Assembly (NCBI RefSeq): GCF_026000435.1
Contig: NZ_AP026763.1
Coordinates: 1,860,001 to 1,924,000, forward strand
Direction: 5' to 3'
Length of the DNA stretch: 64,000 nt
Origin: Vibrio sp. STUT-A11
Lineage (GTDB): Bacteria > Pseudomonadota > Gammaproteobacteria > Enterobacterales > Vibrionaceae
Position numbers and translations under genes: made by a program. The notes below the pieces were generated by a model, which worked only from the letters and a program-made list of their open reading frames with translations, was not told the DNA's origin and ran no database searches. This document shows, in pieces, positions 34,754-43,843 of this stretch. How positions within the stretch are numbered: position 1 is the stretch's first letter; each line of letters begins with the position of its first letter.

Positions 34754-35914
34754 ATGACGATTCAGATTTCACAACGCCATATAATACGACGTGATAAATG
34801 GTTGGCATCCTGCCTTACTTGGGTGCCCATCCTACTTGCTCTAACGATTTGGGGAGTCTTCTCTGCTGGTATCGCCCGCGATTTGCCCATCGGTATCGTG
34901 GACATGCAGCACTCGCAGCTTTCACGTAAGCTGATTCAGTCCTTAGATACTTCTTCGACTTTGTCCGTGGATTACCATTACACCAGTACCACCGATGCAA
35001 AAAATGCCATGATTGAAGGTGGTATTTACGCTTACGCAGTCATTCCTCCTCAATTCGATCAAGATATTTTGCAGCATCGTCAGCCTCAGCTGTCTGTTTT
35101 CTTCAACAGCCAATATATTCTGGTAGCGAAGTTAATAAACTCGGCCGTTGCACAAGCGCAAGGCTATTTTGATGCTCAGGTGCAAACCATGGGTAATCTC
35201 GCCAAAGGCAATATCACTTCGCTTGCTGCTATCGGGCAGGCCGTGCCTGTTTCGACACAAATTACTGCGCTTTTTAATCGCAATACCAACTATGCACAGT
35301 TTCTGGTTACGGCTATCGTGCCCGCTATCTGGCAGATTTGCATCGTAGTAAGTACGATTTTAATTCTTGCTGCTCATTTTCGTATCTATGGCAGTAAAAA
35401 TAAGTTCGAGTTTCTCGGCGAAAAACCTTGCTTACGACTGGCGTCAATTCTAAGCCATTACATTCCTGTATTTATGATCCAAGGCGCCCTTTACCTCTAC
35501 TGGTTTTATGCTCTGCTTAACTGGCCAATGGAAGGCAACGTAGTAGTTATATTACTGGCGCAACTGGTGACGGTTATCGCCTGTATTATTATGGGTGCTC
35601 TGTTTTTCTTTCTGTCCATGGATCCCGCTCGCGCGATGAGTTTCGCTGGTGCGTTTACTGCGCCAAGTTTTGCCTTTATGGGCATTACTTTTCCAGTCAC
35701 AGACATGAGCACGCTTGCTACAGCCTGGCGCTCTCTATTGCCAATCAGCCATTACATTGAAGTTCAAGTAGGCCAGGCAAGCTACGGTGCGCCAGCGGCT
35801 CAATCTCTGAGCTCACTTTGGACAATGATCGGTTACATCGTGCCGTTGCTACTCACTGCTACGTTAATTCACAAACACCGAAATGCCACAAGCCTTAATC
35901 AGGAGATCGCATGA
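34754..35914 (+). CDS. ABC-2 type permease (YhhJ/YbhR-like), first
   Basis: A 386-residue membrane protein with one N-terminal membrane segment, a large extracytoplasmic domain (about residues 40-175) beginning LPIGIVDMQHSQLSRKLIQ, and five C-terminal segments, the standard ABC2_membrane_3 layout. Its stop overlaps the next gene's start (ATGA). It should form a heterodimer with the next product. No nucleotide-binding subunit is encoded in the operon. Confidence 0.92.
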   Translation: MTIQISQRHIIRRDKWLASCLTWVPILLALTIWGVFSAGIARDLPIGIVDMQHSQLSRKLIQSLDTSSTLSVDYHYTSTTDAKNAMIEGGIYAYAVIPPQFDQDILQHRQPQLSVFFNSQYILVAKLINSAVAQAQGYFDAQVQTMGNLAKGNITSLAAIGQAVPVSTQITALFNRNTNYAQFLVTAIVPAIWQICIVVSTILILAAHFRIYGSKNKFEFLGEKPCLRLASILSHYIPVFMIQGALYLYWFYALLNWPMEGNVVVILLAQLVTVIACIIMGALFFFLSMDPARAMSFAGAFTAPSFAFMGITFPVTDMSTLATAWRSLLPISHYIEVQVGQASYGAPAAQSLSSLWTMIGYIVPLLLTATLIHKHRNATSLNQEIA

Positions 35915-37056
35915 CGCTCTGGCAACTGATTAAAGCGGAAATTCGCTCAGTTTTTACCAACCCTGTCGTCACACTAACCGTCTTCGGTGGTGTGATATTT
36001 TATTCATTCCTATACCCACTGCCCTATACCCAGCAAACCCCACGAGAGCAGCCGATTACAGTTGTTAATTTGGATGGCAGCCAGACCAGTCTGAAATTAG
36101 AGCGTATGGTAGATGCGACACCTCAGGTAAAAATTGTATCCAGGCTACATACCATCGAAGAGGCCAAACAAGCCTTTTTGAACCGCGACATCACCGGTTT
36201 TTTAGTCATTCCCGAGCACTTTTATAAAGATTTGATGTTAGGTAAAAGCCCAACTCTTGCCTATGCCGCGGACGCTTCTTACTTTTTGGTATATGGCACA
36301 GTCGTAGAAGGTTTAGCGCAAGCTGGCGGGACGCTAGGTGCGCAGGTAAAAGTCAGTAAGCTAGTGATTGAAGGTGTGCCTTTGAGTATGGCCAGCCACA
36401 ACTACTCGGCGATAAAACTTAATATGAAACCGACCTTTAACCCCACCATGGGTTATATCGAGTACGTGGTACCTGCGGTGTTCGTGCTGATTCTACAACA
36501 AACGTTGATCATGGCGGTTGGGTTGCAAACGGGATCACAGCGACATGGTCGAGGTTACTGGTCACAAGTAACAACGCCTTCATTACTGCTGGTAAGGACG
36601 CTTATCTTTGTCGCGATTTATTTCCTGCTTAGTACGTATTATTTTGGTGCCAGCTTTGAAAGGTTAAGCGTTAATCACATCGCTCAGGCAACTGAACTGC
36701 TTTCCTTGCTGGTTCCGTTTCTGTTGAGCTGCTGTGGTTTGGGTTTTTGGCTCGGTTACCTTTTACCACGCAGAGAACTGGTCACCTTAGTCGTATTGGT
36801 CAGCTCAATGCCACTTATCTTCCTTGCCGGTTTCATTTGGCCAGTAGAATCCATTCCTGCCCCCCTACTTTGGATAGCAGATTTGAGCCCAAGTACCTGG
36901 GCAATCAAGGGCTTTCTTGCTTTAAACCAGATGGGTGCAACATGGCAGCAAGTGGCTAAACACTGGACTGCCCTTTGGCTGCTAACAGTGTTCTGGGGGG
37001 GTATCGCGTATTGGATAGCTAGACGCCATTCAGCGCCCGTCGTGACTGAAAGTTAG
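35911..37056 (+). CDS. ABC-2 type permease (YhhJ/YbhS-like), second
   Basis: A 381-residue paralogue of the preceding permease with the same layout: N-terminal membrane segment, extracytoplasmic region starting ITVVNLDGSQTSLKLERM, then five membrane segments including the conserved ending SPSTWAIKGFLALNQMG. It is translationally coupled to the first permease. The operon ends here with a hairpin. Substrate unknown; multidrug or metabolite export is usual for relatives. Confidence 0.92.
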   Translation: MTLWQLIKAEIRSVFTNPVVTLTVFGGVIFYSFLYPLPYTQQTPREQPITVVNLDGSQTSLKLERMVDATPQVKIVSRLHTIEEAKQAFLNRDITGFLVIPEHFYKDLMLGKSPTLAYAADASYFLVYGTVVEGLAQAGGTLGAQVKVSKLVIEGVPLSMASHNYSAIKLNMKPTFNPTMGYIEYVVPAVFVLILQQTLIMAVGLQTGSQRHGRGYWSQVTTPSLLLVRTLIFVAIYFLLSTYYFGASFERLSVNHIAQATELLSLLVPFLLSCCGLGFWLGYLLPRRELVTLVVLVSSMPLIFLAGFIWPVESIPAPLLWIADLSPSTWAIKGFLALNQMGATWQQVAKHWTALWLLTVFWGGIAYWIARRHSAPVVTES

Positions 37057-37063
37057 AAACAAC

Positions 37064-37088
37064 AAAGGAGCCTAAAAAGGCTCCCTTT
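37064..37088. terminator. Hairpin between the exporter operon and ask
   Basis: AAAGGAGCC and GGCTCCCTTT flank TAAAA between two convergent genes; one mismatch near the base of the stem. Confidence 0.65.
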
Positions 37089-37114
37089 GTATCACGTCTT
37101 ATTGAGTAGTTGAC

Positions 37115-38539
37115 TTACGCAACGTCTTCTATTGATTCAGCGTTTTCTACTGGCTCGAAGAACTCATCGTGCAGTGCACAAATTGCTCGCTGATACTCTT
37201 TATCACCCACAACAAATTGTACGTTAACATTTCGTAGTGATGAGTGTAGAGCAACTGGAGTAACACCATTATTCATTAGCGCCAGTACACCTTTCGCCAA
37301 GGTTTTGTTGGTGTCGATCTGAGAACCAATCGCCGAGATCAACGCGACCATACGGCCTTTGATTGATGCTTTCGGGTAACGTTTTTCCGCTTTATACAGA
37401 ACTTTATTCAGGCTGTCCGCATTGCCGCCCAGGTAGTAAGTAATCGAGTTGGCGTTCATTTCTTTACCAACCAATGTCACATGGGCATCAAAGATGATTT
37501 CCATCAACTCATAACTCACGTTGTCTACTTTACCAACCATGGCTTGGTCAAACAGATGTAATGCAAACACTTTCTGCTTACCCGCAATGATCTCTACTTT
37601 GTCTTCCTCTGGACGGTAACCAGAAGAAATCAAAGTACCTTCATGTTCAGGTTCAAATGTGTTTTTAATTTGCAGTTCGATACCACTTTCGCGCAAACCC
37701 GCAGCAGCATTAGGGTGGATCGCTTCCATTCCCAGGTTAGCTAACTGGTCAGCCACATCGTAGTTAGTGCTGCCAATTGGCAATACTTTTTCAGGGCCAA
37801 CAACGCGTGGGTCAGCAGAACTTAAGTGATATTCCTTATGGATGATCGCTAAATTCGCTTTAGTGATCGAAGCGACTCGGCTGAACGTCATCTCACTGTA
37901 GCCTCGGTCATAAGTATGCATTAAGCCTTCTTTACAATATGCATAACCAGTAACAATAGGCAGTTCTTTTGTGACATCGATGTCTGCAAACGCTTCACTA
38001 ATCGATTCATCGAGCGTTCTCGGCTCTGTGGTATCCCAACCTGATAAATCAACGAACTTAGCGTTAATACCCATATTTTTCAGTTTCAGTGCGGTATTGT
38101 AAGCACTGTGCGCTTCGCCAATAGAAGAAAGAAACTCGCGAATTTGAGGCAAGTAGTGGCGCAGTGAAAACTGGCCGTACTGACAAGTCTCTAGGATATT
38201 AGCGATACAGTTTTTTGCTTCTGAGATACGAGATCGAATGAACTTATCCGCTCGCATTCGATTCATTGGATCGGCGAAAATATTTTCGTTGGTCAGTAAC
38301 ATACGGTTTTCTACGTATGCCAATGCTTCTTCCCATTTGTCGTCGCGCTTAGCAACCAGTTGGTAAACGCCCGCTTTGCTGGTTTTTTTACATTCTAATA
38401 GCGCGTCAGTCATACCACCGTAAGCCGATACAACAAAAACTCGGTTGTATGGTGTCTTGGGACGAAGAATAATATTGTCTAGAACAGCATCAAATGCTGT
38501 CATTGAAGTACCGCCGATTTTTTCTACGGTAAAAGTCAT
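37115..38539 (-). CDS. ask: Aspartokinase of the ectoine cluster (Ask_Ect)
   Basis: Phosphorylates aspartate, feeding aspartate semialdehyde to ectoine synthesis. The 474-residue protein has the aspartokinase start VEKIGGTSM (instead of KFGGTS), VVSAYGGMTD, the substrate segment DRGYSEMTFSRVA, and two C-terminal ACT-like regions (VSYELMEIIF and VALISAIGS). Ectoine-linked aspartokinases form a separate branch thought to escape the feedback control of the housekeeping enzymes (family knowledge). It is the last gene after ectABC; a hairpin in the 92-base gap may lower its expression relative to ectC. Confidence 0.95.
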   Translation of the reverse strand: MTFTVEKIGGTSMTAFDAVLDNIILRPKTPYNRVFVVSAYGGMTDALLECKKTSKAGVYQLVAKRDDKWEEALAYVENRMLLTNENIFADPMNRMRADKFIRSRISEAKNCIANILETCQYGQFSLRHYLPQIREFLSSIGEAHSAYNTALKLKNMGINAKFVDLSGWDTTEPRTLDESISEAFADIDVTKELPIVTGYAYCKEGLMHTYDRGYSEMTFSRVASITKANLAIIHKEYHLSSADPRVVGPEKVLPIGSTNYDVADQLANLGMEAIHPNAAAGLRESGIELQIKNTFEPEHEGTLISSGYRPEEDKVEIIAGKQKVFALHLFDQAMVGKVDNVSYELMEIIFDAHVTLVGKEMNANSITYYLGGNADSLNKVLYKAEKRYPKASIKGRMVALISAIGSQIDTNKTLAKGVLALMNNGVTPVALHSSLRNVNVQFVVGDKEYQRAICALHDEFFEPVENAESIEDVA

Positions 38540-38593
38540 GTTAAGCCTTTTTTGATTGGTAACTTAAAAGTAATAACGAAGAGAGAATTGAAA

Positions 38594-38617
38594 TGTGAGG
38601 TGGAAACCCACCTCACA
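38594..38617 (-). promoter_or_regulatory. Hairpin between ectC and ask
   Basis: TGTGAGGTGG and CCACCTCACA form a ten-pair stem over a 4-nt loop, followed on the transcript by only short T stretches. Probably a partial terminator or 3'-end stabiliser for ectABC. Confidence 0.6.
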
Positions 38618-38631
38618 GTGACTATTTAGTT

Positions 38632-39018
38632 TTAGTCAACAAGAGGGTACACGCCGTTCTCATCGTGTACTTCCGCACCTGTGATAGGTGGGTTGAATAC
38701 GCACGCCATTACCATTTCTTTGTTTTTATATGCTCTGAGGTAGTGCTCGTCGTTTTTATCCAGAATGTACAGTGTACCTGGTTTGATTGGGTAGGTTTCA
38801 CCGCCTACTACTTCAATCTCGCCTTCACCACTCATACAGAAAACTGACTCTAAGTGGTTTTTGTAGTGGATGTGCGTTTCCGTACCTTCGTAGATAGTTG
38901 TGATATGGAAAGAGAAGCCCATCTTGTCGTCTTTCAACAACATACGGACACTTTCCCAAGTATCTGAAACTACACGTCGCTCACTGTTGCGACACTCTTC
39001 GAGTGTTCTAACGATCAT
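38632..39018 (-). CDS. ectC: L-ectoine synthase
   Basis: Closes N-acetyl-diaminobutyrate into ectoine. The 128-residue protein is a cupin of the usual EctC length, beginning MIVRTLEECRNSERRV and holding the metal-site region HIHYKNHLESVFCMSGEGEIE, where glutamate, tyrosine and histidine ligands of the family occur, with the second cupin half LYILDKNDEHYLRA. It lies 15 bases after ectB. Confidence 0.97.
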   Translation of the reverse strand: MIVRTLEECRNSERRVVSDTWESVRMLLKDDKMGFSFHITTIYEGTETHIHYKNHLESVFCMSGEGEIEVVGGETYPIKPGTLYILDKNDEHYLRAYKNKEMVMACVFNPPITGAEVHDENGVYPLVD

Positions 39019-39033
39019 TATTAATTTTCCTTA

Positions 39034-40299
39034 TTAAGATGCTTGTTTGAAGTGTTTCGCAGCAATAGTTTCTACTGCATTTTCAAAAATGCTTAGTCCT
39101 TGATCCAGCTCTGATTCACTAATCGTTAGTGGACAGAAGAATTTAACCACTTCGTCGTCAGGGCCAGCAGTCTCGATAACCATGCCACTTTCAAAACACG
39201 ATTTGGCAATTTCTGATGCCAGGTCACCGCTGTTACACTCGATACCAACCATCATGCCGCGACCTTTTTTCTGCACGAACATTTGTGGGAATCGACGTAC
39301 ACAACGCTCAATAACGCCACTTACACTTTCTGAACACTGCTTAATGTGTGTTTCAAAGTCGTCGTTCGCCCAGTAAATTTCCAGCGCTTTAGCGGCAGTA
39401 ATAAATGCATGGTTGTTGCCACGGAATGTACCGTTGTGCTCGCCTGGTTTCCATTGGTCAAGCTCAGGTTTAAGCAGCACAACCGCCATTGGTAAACCAT
39501 AACCACCAATAGATTTCGACAAGGTTACGATATCTGGCTGAATACCTGATGGCTCAAAGCTAAAGAACGTACCCGTACGTCCACAACCAGCCTGAATATC
39601 ATCGACAATCATAAGGATGTCGTTTGCTTTACAAATTTTGCTTAGACGTTGTAGCCACTCGTTTGAAGCGACATTCAAGCCACCCTCACCCTGTACCGTT
39701 TCAAGAAGTACAGCGGCAGGCTTGTCCATACCAGCAGAGTTGTCGTTTAGCATGGTTTCAAACAGCGCCAGACCATCAACGCCTGCGTAACCTTCAAACG
39801 GAATACGAGACACGTTGTGAAGGCTAGAACCATTACCTTGTCTATGGTGCTGGTTACCTGTTGCTGCCAATGCGCCAGCTGTACAGCCGTGGAAACCATT
39901 GGTGAAAGCGACAATGCTACTACGGCCCGTTACTTTTTTAGCCAGCTTAAGTGCTGCCTCAACAGCGTTAGTACCAGTAGGCCCAGTGAACTGAACTTTG
40001 TAATCCAGTTTTCTTGGCTTAAGAATGTAGTTGTCCAGAGCTTCAAGAAACGTTGCTTTCGCTTCTGAGTGCATGTCTAGACCATGTGTAATACCGTCCA
40101 TTTCAATGTACTCAAGTAATGCTTGCTTAAGTACAGGGTTGTTATGGCCGTAATTTAGAGATCCCGCTCCAGCAAGGAAGTCTAAATAGCGTTCGCCCTG
40201 TTCTGTTTCCAGCCAGCAGCCTTTCGCTTTGCGAAATACGACTGGAAAATTGTTTGAATATGAGCGTACGTTGGATTCCTGCTTTTTGAAAATATCCAT
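39034..40299 (-). CDS. ectB: Diaminobutyrate-2-oxoglutarate transaminase
   Basis: Transfers an amino group from glutamate to aspartate semialdehyde, giving 2,4-diaminobutyrate. The 421-residue class III aminotransferase shows FTGPTGTNAVEAALKLA, the cofactor aspartate in MIVDDIQAGCGRTG, and the PLP lysine in TLSKSIGGYGLP. It lies 35 bases after ectA in ectABC-ask. Confidence 0.97.
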   Translation of the reverse strand: MDIFKKQESNVRSYSNNFPVVFRKAKGCWLETEQGERYLDFLAGAGSLNYGHNNPVLKQALLEYIEMDGITHGLDMHSEAKATFLEALDNYILKPRKLDYKVQFTGPTGTNAVEAALKLAKKVTGRSSIVAFTNGFHGCTAGALAATGNQHHRQGNGSSLHNVSRIPFEGYAGVDGLALFETMLNDNSAGMDKPAAVLLETVQGEGGLNVASNEWLQRLSKICKANDILMIVDDIQAGCGRTGTFFSFEPSGIQPDIVTLSKSIGGYGLPMAVVLLKPELDQWKPGEHNGTFRGNNHAFITAAKALEIYWANDDFETHIKQCSESVSGVIERCVRRFPQMFVQKKGRGMMVGIECNSGDLASEIAKSCFESGMVIETAGPDDEVVKFFCPLTISESELDQGLSIFENAVETIAAKHFKQAS

Positions 40300-40334
40300 G
40301 ATAAGACCGTTTTTTAATTCCTATAGTTAGAGGA

Positions 40335-40880
40335 TTATTTTAGGGGAATGCGATACAAGTACTCTGTATCGTGTTTGCCTTTAAAGTGGGCTTCTTCATC
40401 CAAAAATGTGCTTACTTGGCCAGAATTGCCGTTCATCGCATCTAACTTTTTGAATAACGCCCAAGAGGCTTTGTTGTCTTCCGTGATAGTCGTTTCTACC
40501 ATTTTCACGCTACTCAGACCTTCTCTGGTAAGAAGTTCTTTTAACATGCGAAACGCTAAACCGTGACCTCTGTAACGAGGTGAAACTGCAACCTGCCAGA
40601 CAAATAACACTTCTGGTTCATCTGGTTTCTGATAGCCCGATATGAAACCGGCGATATCTTTATTGCTTTCAACCAGAATACTGGTTTTACTAAAATGTGT
40701 TGACTGAAGGAAATTGCAATAAGAAGAATTCATATCTAACGGTGGACAGTCTGCAATTAAGCTGTAGATGTCGTCACCATCAGAGATCTTAGGTTCACGA
40801 AAAATCCATTTGTTTCTTGTTTCCTCTTCAATTTCTGGATAGAGGACCCAAGGTGCTGATGTGATCATGTGAAAATTCAT
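40335..40880 (-). CDS. ectA: Diaminobutyrate acetyltransferase
   Basis: Acetylates 2,4-diaminobutyrate, the second step to ectoine. The 181-residue GNAT protein has the acetyl-CoA loop VSPRYRGHGLAFRML and a C-terminal TITEDNKASWALFKKL, both typical of EctA. The ATG at 40880 follows AAAGGAT almost without a gap; the ATG four codons later (MITSAPW) is about 13 bases from that site, so the true start is uncertain. A CRP-type palindrome lies 88 bp upstream. Confidence 0.95.
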   Translation of the reverse strand: MNFHMITSAPWVLYPEIEEETRNKWIFREPKISDGDDIYSLIADCPPLDMNSSYCNFLQSTHFSKTSILVESNKDIAGFISGYQKPDEPEVLFVWQVAVSPRYRGHGLAFRMLKELLTREGLSSVKMVETTITEDNKASWALFKKLDAMNGNSGQVSTFLDEEAHFKGKHDTEYLYRIPLK

Positions 40881-40967
40881 ATCCTTTGAGGTCTAATTAA
40901 TTTCGCTATTATTATGGGCACCTCTCGCCACCAAAAATCAAATATTCGCAGATTATAACCGCATTTA

Positions 40968-40983
40968 TGTGATATAGATCACA
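40968..40983. promoter_or_regulatory. CRP-type palindrome upstream of ectA
   Basis: TGTGATATAGATCACA: both half-sites TGTGA and TCACA are exact, with six bases between. Centre about 95 bp before the ectA start. Confidence 0.75.
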
Positions 40984-41571
40984 CTTTATAACCAATTAAC
41001 CATATATTAAAATATTTGAGTTCTAATCTTCTCCAGAAGCTGTTAATGGCGCGGAAAAGCACAAATTAGCAAATATAATTTTGTACATGTCCTACTTTTC
41101 GAGAGAACATAAAGCCTACCAATGAATTAAGGCGTGCTTTTTGACCACTTCAACGCAAAAAAGCAATCAAACTCGTTTTTTGCTGAGCAATTAATCCAAT
41201 CTTTCAAACAATTCTCCTAAGAATGCATCTCAACTCTGACCTTCACACCATCAATTTGGCATCTAAACATTTGACCTCTAAATTTAAGGTCAGGGTGATA
41301 GATCTCAAAAACTGGTTACGATGTAGACACAATATCTACATAAAAATGTCTCATAAACTTCAAACTTAATTTACGCTTGCGTTAACGGCCAAACAAAAGG
41401 CAAAATAAACACATTAACATTCTGTTTTTAAACAACAAAATAACCCAAGGCGCGTTACTAGCAATAAGCTCAATACAGTTGGAACCAAAATCATATTTAC
41501 ACCTAGTTCGTTGATATTTTTTCAAAAATTAATTAGAGTACAAAACGTTAGACACAAAAAAGGACGATTAC
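40984..41571. promoter_or_regulatory. Divergent control region of ectABC-ask and proVWX
   Basis: An AT-rich stretch without a gene. ATGTAGA-CACAATA-TCTACAT (41321-41341) is a perfect 7-7-7 inverted repeat about 230 bp before proV. TGACCT occurs at 41237 and 41272 and as its complement AGGTCA at 41287. These are candidate sites for an osmotic regulator such as the MarR-type CosR, which controls both units in V. parahaemolyticus (established), though I cannot match its motif. Confidence 0.45.
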
Positions 41572-42759
41572 ATGGACCCCATACTGGAAGTTAAGGGACT
41601 TTATAAAGTGTTTGGTGAAAACCCAGAACGTGCTTTCTCACTTATCGACAAAGGTGTCGATAAAGACAACATTTTTGAGCAAACTGGTTTAACTGTCGGT
41701 GTAAACGATGTTTCTCTTACCATTAACGAAGGTGAAATTTTTGTAATTATGGGCCTTTCTGGCTCAGGTAAATCCACTCTTGTCCGTCTCCTAAACAGAC
41801 TGATTGAACCAACCAAAGGGAGTGTTTTCCTTAAAGGTAAAGACATTGCCCACATCTCTGAAGACGAACTAAGAGAAGTCCGTCGTAACAACATCTCAAT
41901 GGTTTTCCAAAGCTTCGCACTGATGCCACATATGACGGTGATTGAAAACGCAGCGTTTGGCCTTGAATTAGCTGGCGTTAGTGTGGAAAAACGGCATGCC
42001 AGTGCGCTTTCCGCTCTTGAACGAGTAGGGTTAGATACTTACGCTGAGTCATTTCCGGATGAACTGTCGGGCGGTATGAAGCAACGTGTAGGCTTAGCAA
42101 GAGCTCTTGCCTGTGACCCTGATATCCTTTTGATGGACGAGGCGTTCTCAGCCCTTGACCCATTAATTCGAACTGAAATGCAAGATGAGCTTATACGTTT
42201 ACAGAACGACGATAAGCGAACAATCGTGTTCATTTCTCACGATCTTGACGAAGCGATGCGAATCGGTGACCGAATTGCGATCATGCAAAATGGTGCGGTT
42301 GTTCAAGTTGGTACACCGGATGAAATCCTTCACAACCCGGCTAACGACTATGTGGAAGCGTTCTTCCGCGGCGTAAACATAGCCAGTGTTTTGACGGTTA
42401 AAGATATCGCTCGTAAAAAGCCAGCAGCCGTGTTTAAAAAATCGGATAACGACGGTCCGGGATCTGCAATGCAGATACTCATGGACCATGATCGTGAATA
42501 CGGTATTGTCATCGATAAATCCAGCCGCTACTCCGGCATTGTTTCGCTCGAATCATTACGTTCAGCGCATAAAGAGAATCGCTCTTTGGCCAGTGCACAG
42601 CTAGAGAACGATGTCACGCTCCAACCACACCAATCGATTAACGATATTTTGGGCGTGGTTGCAGACGTTCCTTATGCCGTACCTGTTGTCGATGAACAAG
42701 GTACTTACTTTGGCGTCGTGACGAAATCTCGTCTTCTGCAAACACTAGACAAGGAGTAA
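41572..42759 (+). CDS. proV: Glycine betaine/proline ABC transporter ATPase ProV
   Basis: A 395-residue ATPase driving compatible-solute uptake. The long N-terminus with GLYKVFGENPERAF is a ProV hallmark; then Walker A GLSGSGKST, signature LSGGMKQRV, Walker B ILLMDEAFSALDP and the switch histidine in VFISHDLDE. Two C-terminal CBS domains (about residues 285-395), which sense ionic strength in relatives, end the protein. First gene of proVWX; four bases separate it from proW. Confidence 0.97.
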   Translation: MDPILEVKGLYKVFGENPERAFSLIDKGVDKDNIFEQTGLTVGVNDVSLTINEGEIFVIMGLSGSGKSTLVRLLNRLIEPTKGSVFLKGKDIAHISEDELREVRRNNISMVFQSFALMPHMTVIENAAFGLELAGVSVEKRHASALSALERVGLDTYAESFPDELSGGMKQRVGLARALACDPDILLMDEAFSALDPLIRTEMQDELIRLQNDDKRTIVFISHDLDEAMRIGDRIAIMQNGAVVQVGTPDEILHNPANDYVEAFFRGVNIASVLTVKDIARKKPAAVFKKSDNDGPGSAMQILMDHDREYGIVIDKSSRYSGIVSLESLRSAHKENRSLASAQLENDVTLQPHQSINDILGVVADVPYAVPVVDEQGTYFGVVTKSRLLQTLDKE

Positions 42760-42763
42760 GGCA

Positions 42764-43843
42764 ATGTCATCAGAAGAAACAAATAACGATCCATGGGCAC
42801 AGCCTGCTCCTGCGCAAGATGATCCCTGGGGTCAAACTTCGGACGCAGCCACCAATAATGACTGGCTCAGCTCAGAAACCGTTGAACATGCACCGTTCGA
42901 TATCATGAACCCATTTGAGGAAGCCGTACTTCCCCTCGATGACTGGGTAGAAACAGGGTTAAACTGGTTAGTGGAACACGGTCGCCCGGTTTTTCAGGCG
43001 ATTCGAGTTCCTATTGACTTTATTTTGACCTCGTTTGAAACCACACTAGTGTCAACGCCAGCACCAATTATGGTACTGGTTCTGTTTCTACTCGCGTGGC
43101 AATTCTCTAACTTCAAGCTGGGTGTCTCGACTGCTTTATCTCTCATACTCATCGGATTGATTGGCGCGTGGTCACAAGCGATGACAACACTGGCTCTGGT
43201 ATTAACAGCAGTATTCTTCTGTTTGTTAATCGGGTTGCCGTTAGGAATATGGCTAGCAAGAAGTAACACCGCAGCAAAATTTGTTAGGCCAATCTTAGAT
43301 GCCATGCAAACCACGCCTGCGTTCGTTTATCTGGTACCTATCGTTATGCTGTTCGGTATCGGTAATGTGCCTGGTGTTGTGGTTACGATTATTTTCGCGC
43401 TTCCGCCCGTTGTTCGTTTGACCATTCTGGGCATTCAACAAGTGCCAGAAGAGCTGATCGAAGCAGGTCACTCTTTCGGGGCAAGCAAAAAACAGATGCT
43501 CTATCGCATCCAGTTGCCGTTGGCACTGCCAACCATCATGGCGGGTGTAAACCAAACTCTGATGCTTTCGCTCTCTATGGTGGTGATTGCCTCCATGATT
43601 GCTGTTGGAGGTTTGGGCCAAATGGTACTGCGTGGTATCGGGCGACTTGATATGGGCCTAGCAGCCGTTGGTGGTATCGGGATCGTAATCCTCGCAATTC
43701 TGTTAGACCGAATCACTCAGGTTTTAGGCGTAAATGCAGGTAATACCAAGCTGCGCTGGTATCACACAGGTCCTGTTTCATACCTATTAAAACTGAAAAC
43801 GAACCAAGACGATAAAAAACTTAGGAGAAAAACGAATGAATAG
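42764..43843 (+). CDS. proW: Glycine betaine/proline ABC transporter permease ProW
   Basis: A 359-residue permease. A hydrophilic N-terminal tail of about 85 residues rich in D, P, W and N precedes six or seven membrane segments; this long tail is typical of ProW. The EAA-type loop that docks ProV is visible as ELIEAGHSFGASKKQMLYRIQLPLA (landmark EAGHSFGASKKQ). Its end overlaps the proX start by eight bases. Confidence 0.96.
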   Translation: MSSEETNNDPWAQPAPAQDDPWGQTSDAATNNDWLSSETVEHAPFDIMNPFEEAVLPLDDWVETGLNWLVEHGRPVFQAIRVPIDFILTSFETTLVSTPAPIMVLVLFLLAWQFSNFKLGVSTALSLILIGLIGAWSQAMTTLALVLTAVFFCLLIGLPLGIWLARSNTAAKFVRPILDAMQTTPAFVYLVPIVMLFGIGNVPGVVVTIIFALPPVVRLTILGIQQVPEELIEAGHSFGASKKQMLYRIQLPLALPTIMAGVNQTLMLSLSMVVIASMIAVGGLGQMVLRGIGRLDMGLAAVGGIGIVILAILLDRITQVLGVNAGNTKLRWYHTGPVSYLLKLKTNQDDKKLRRKTNE

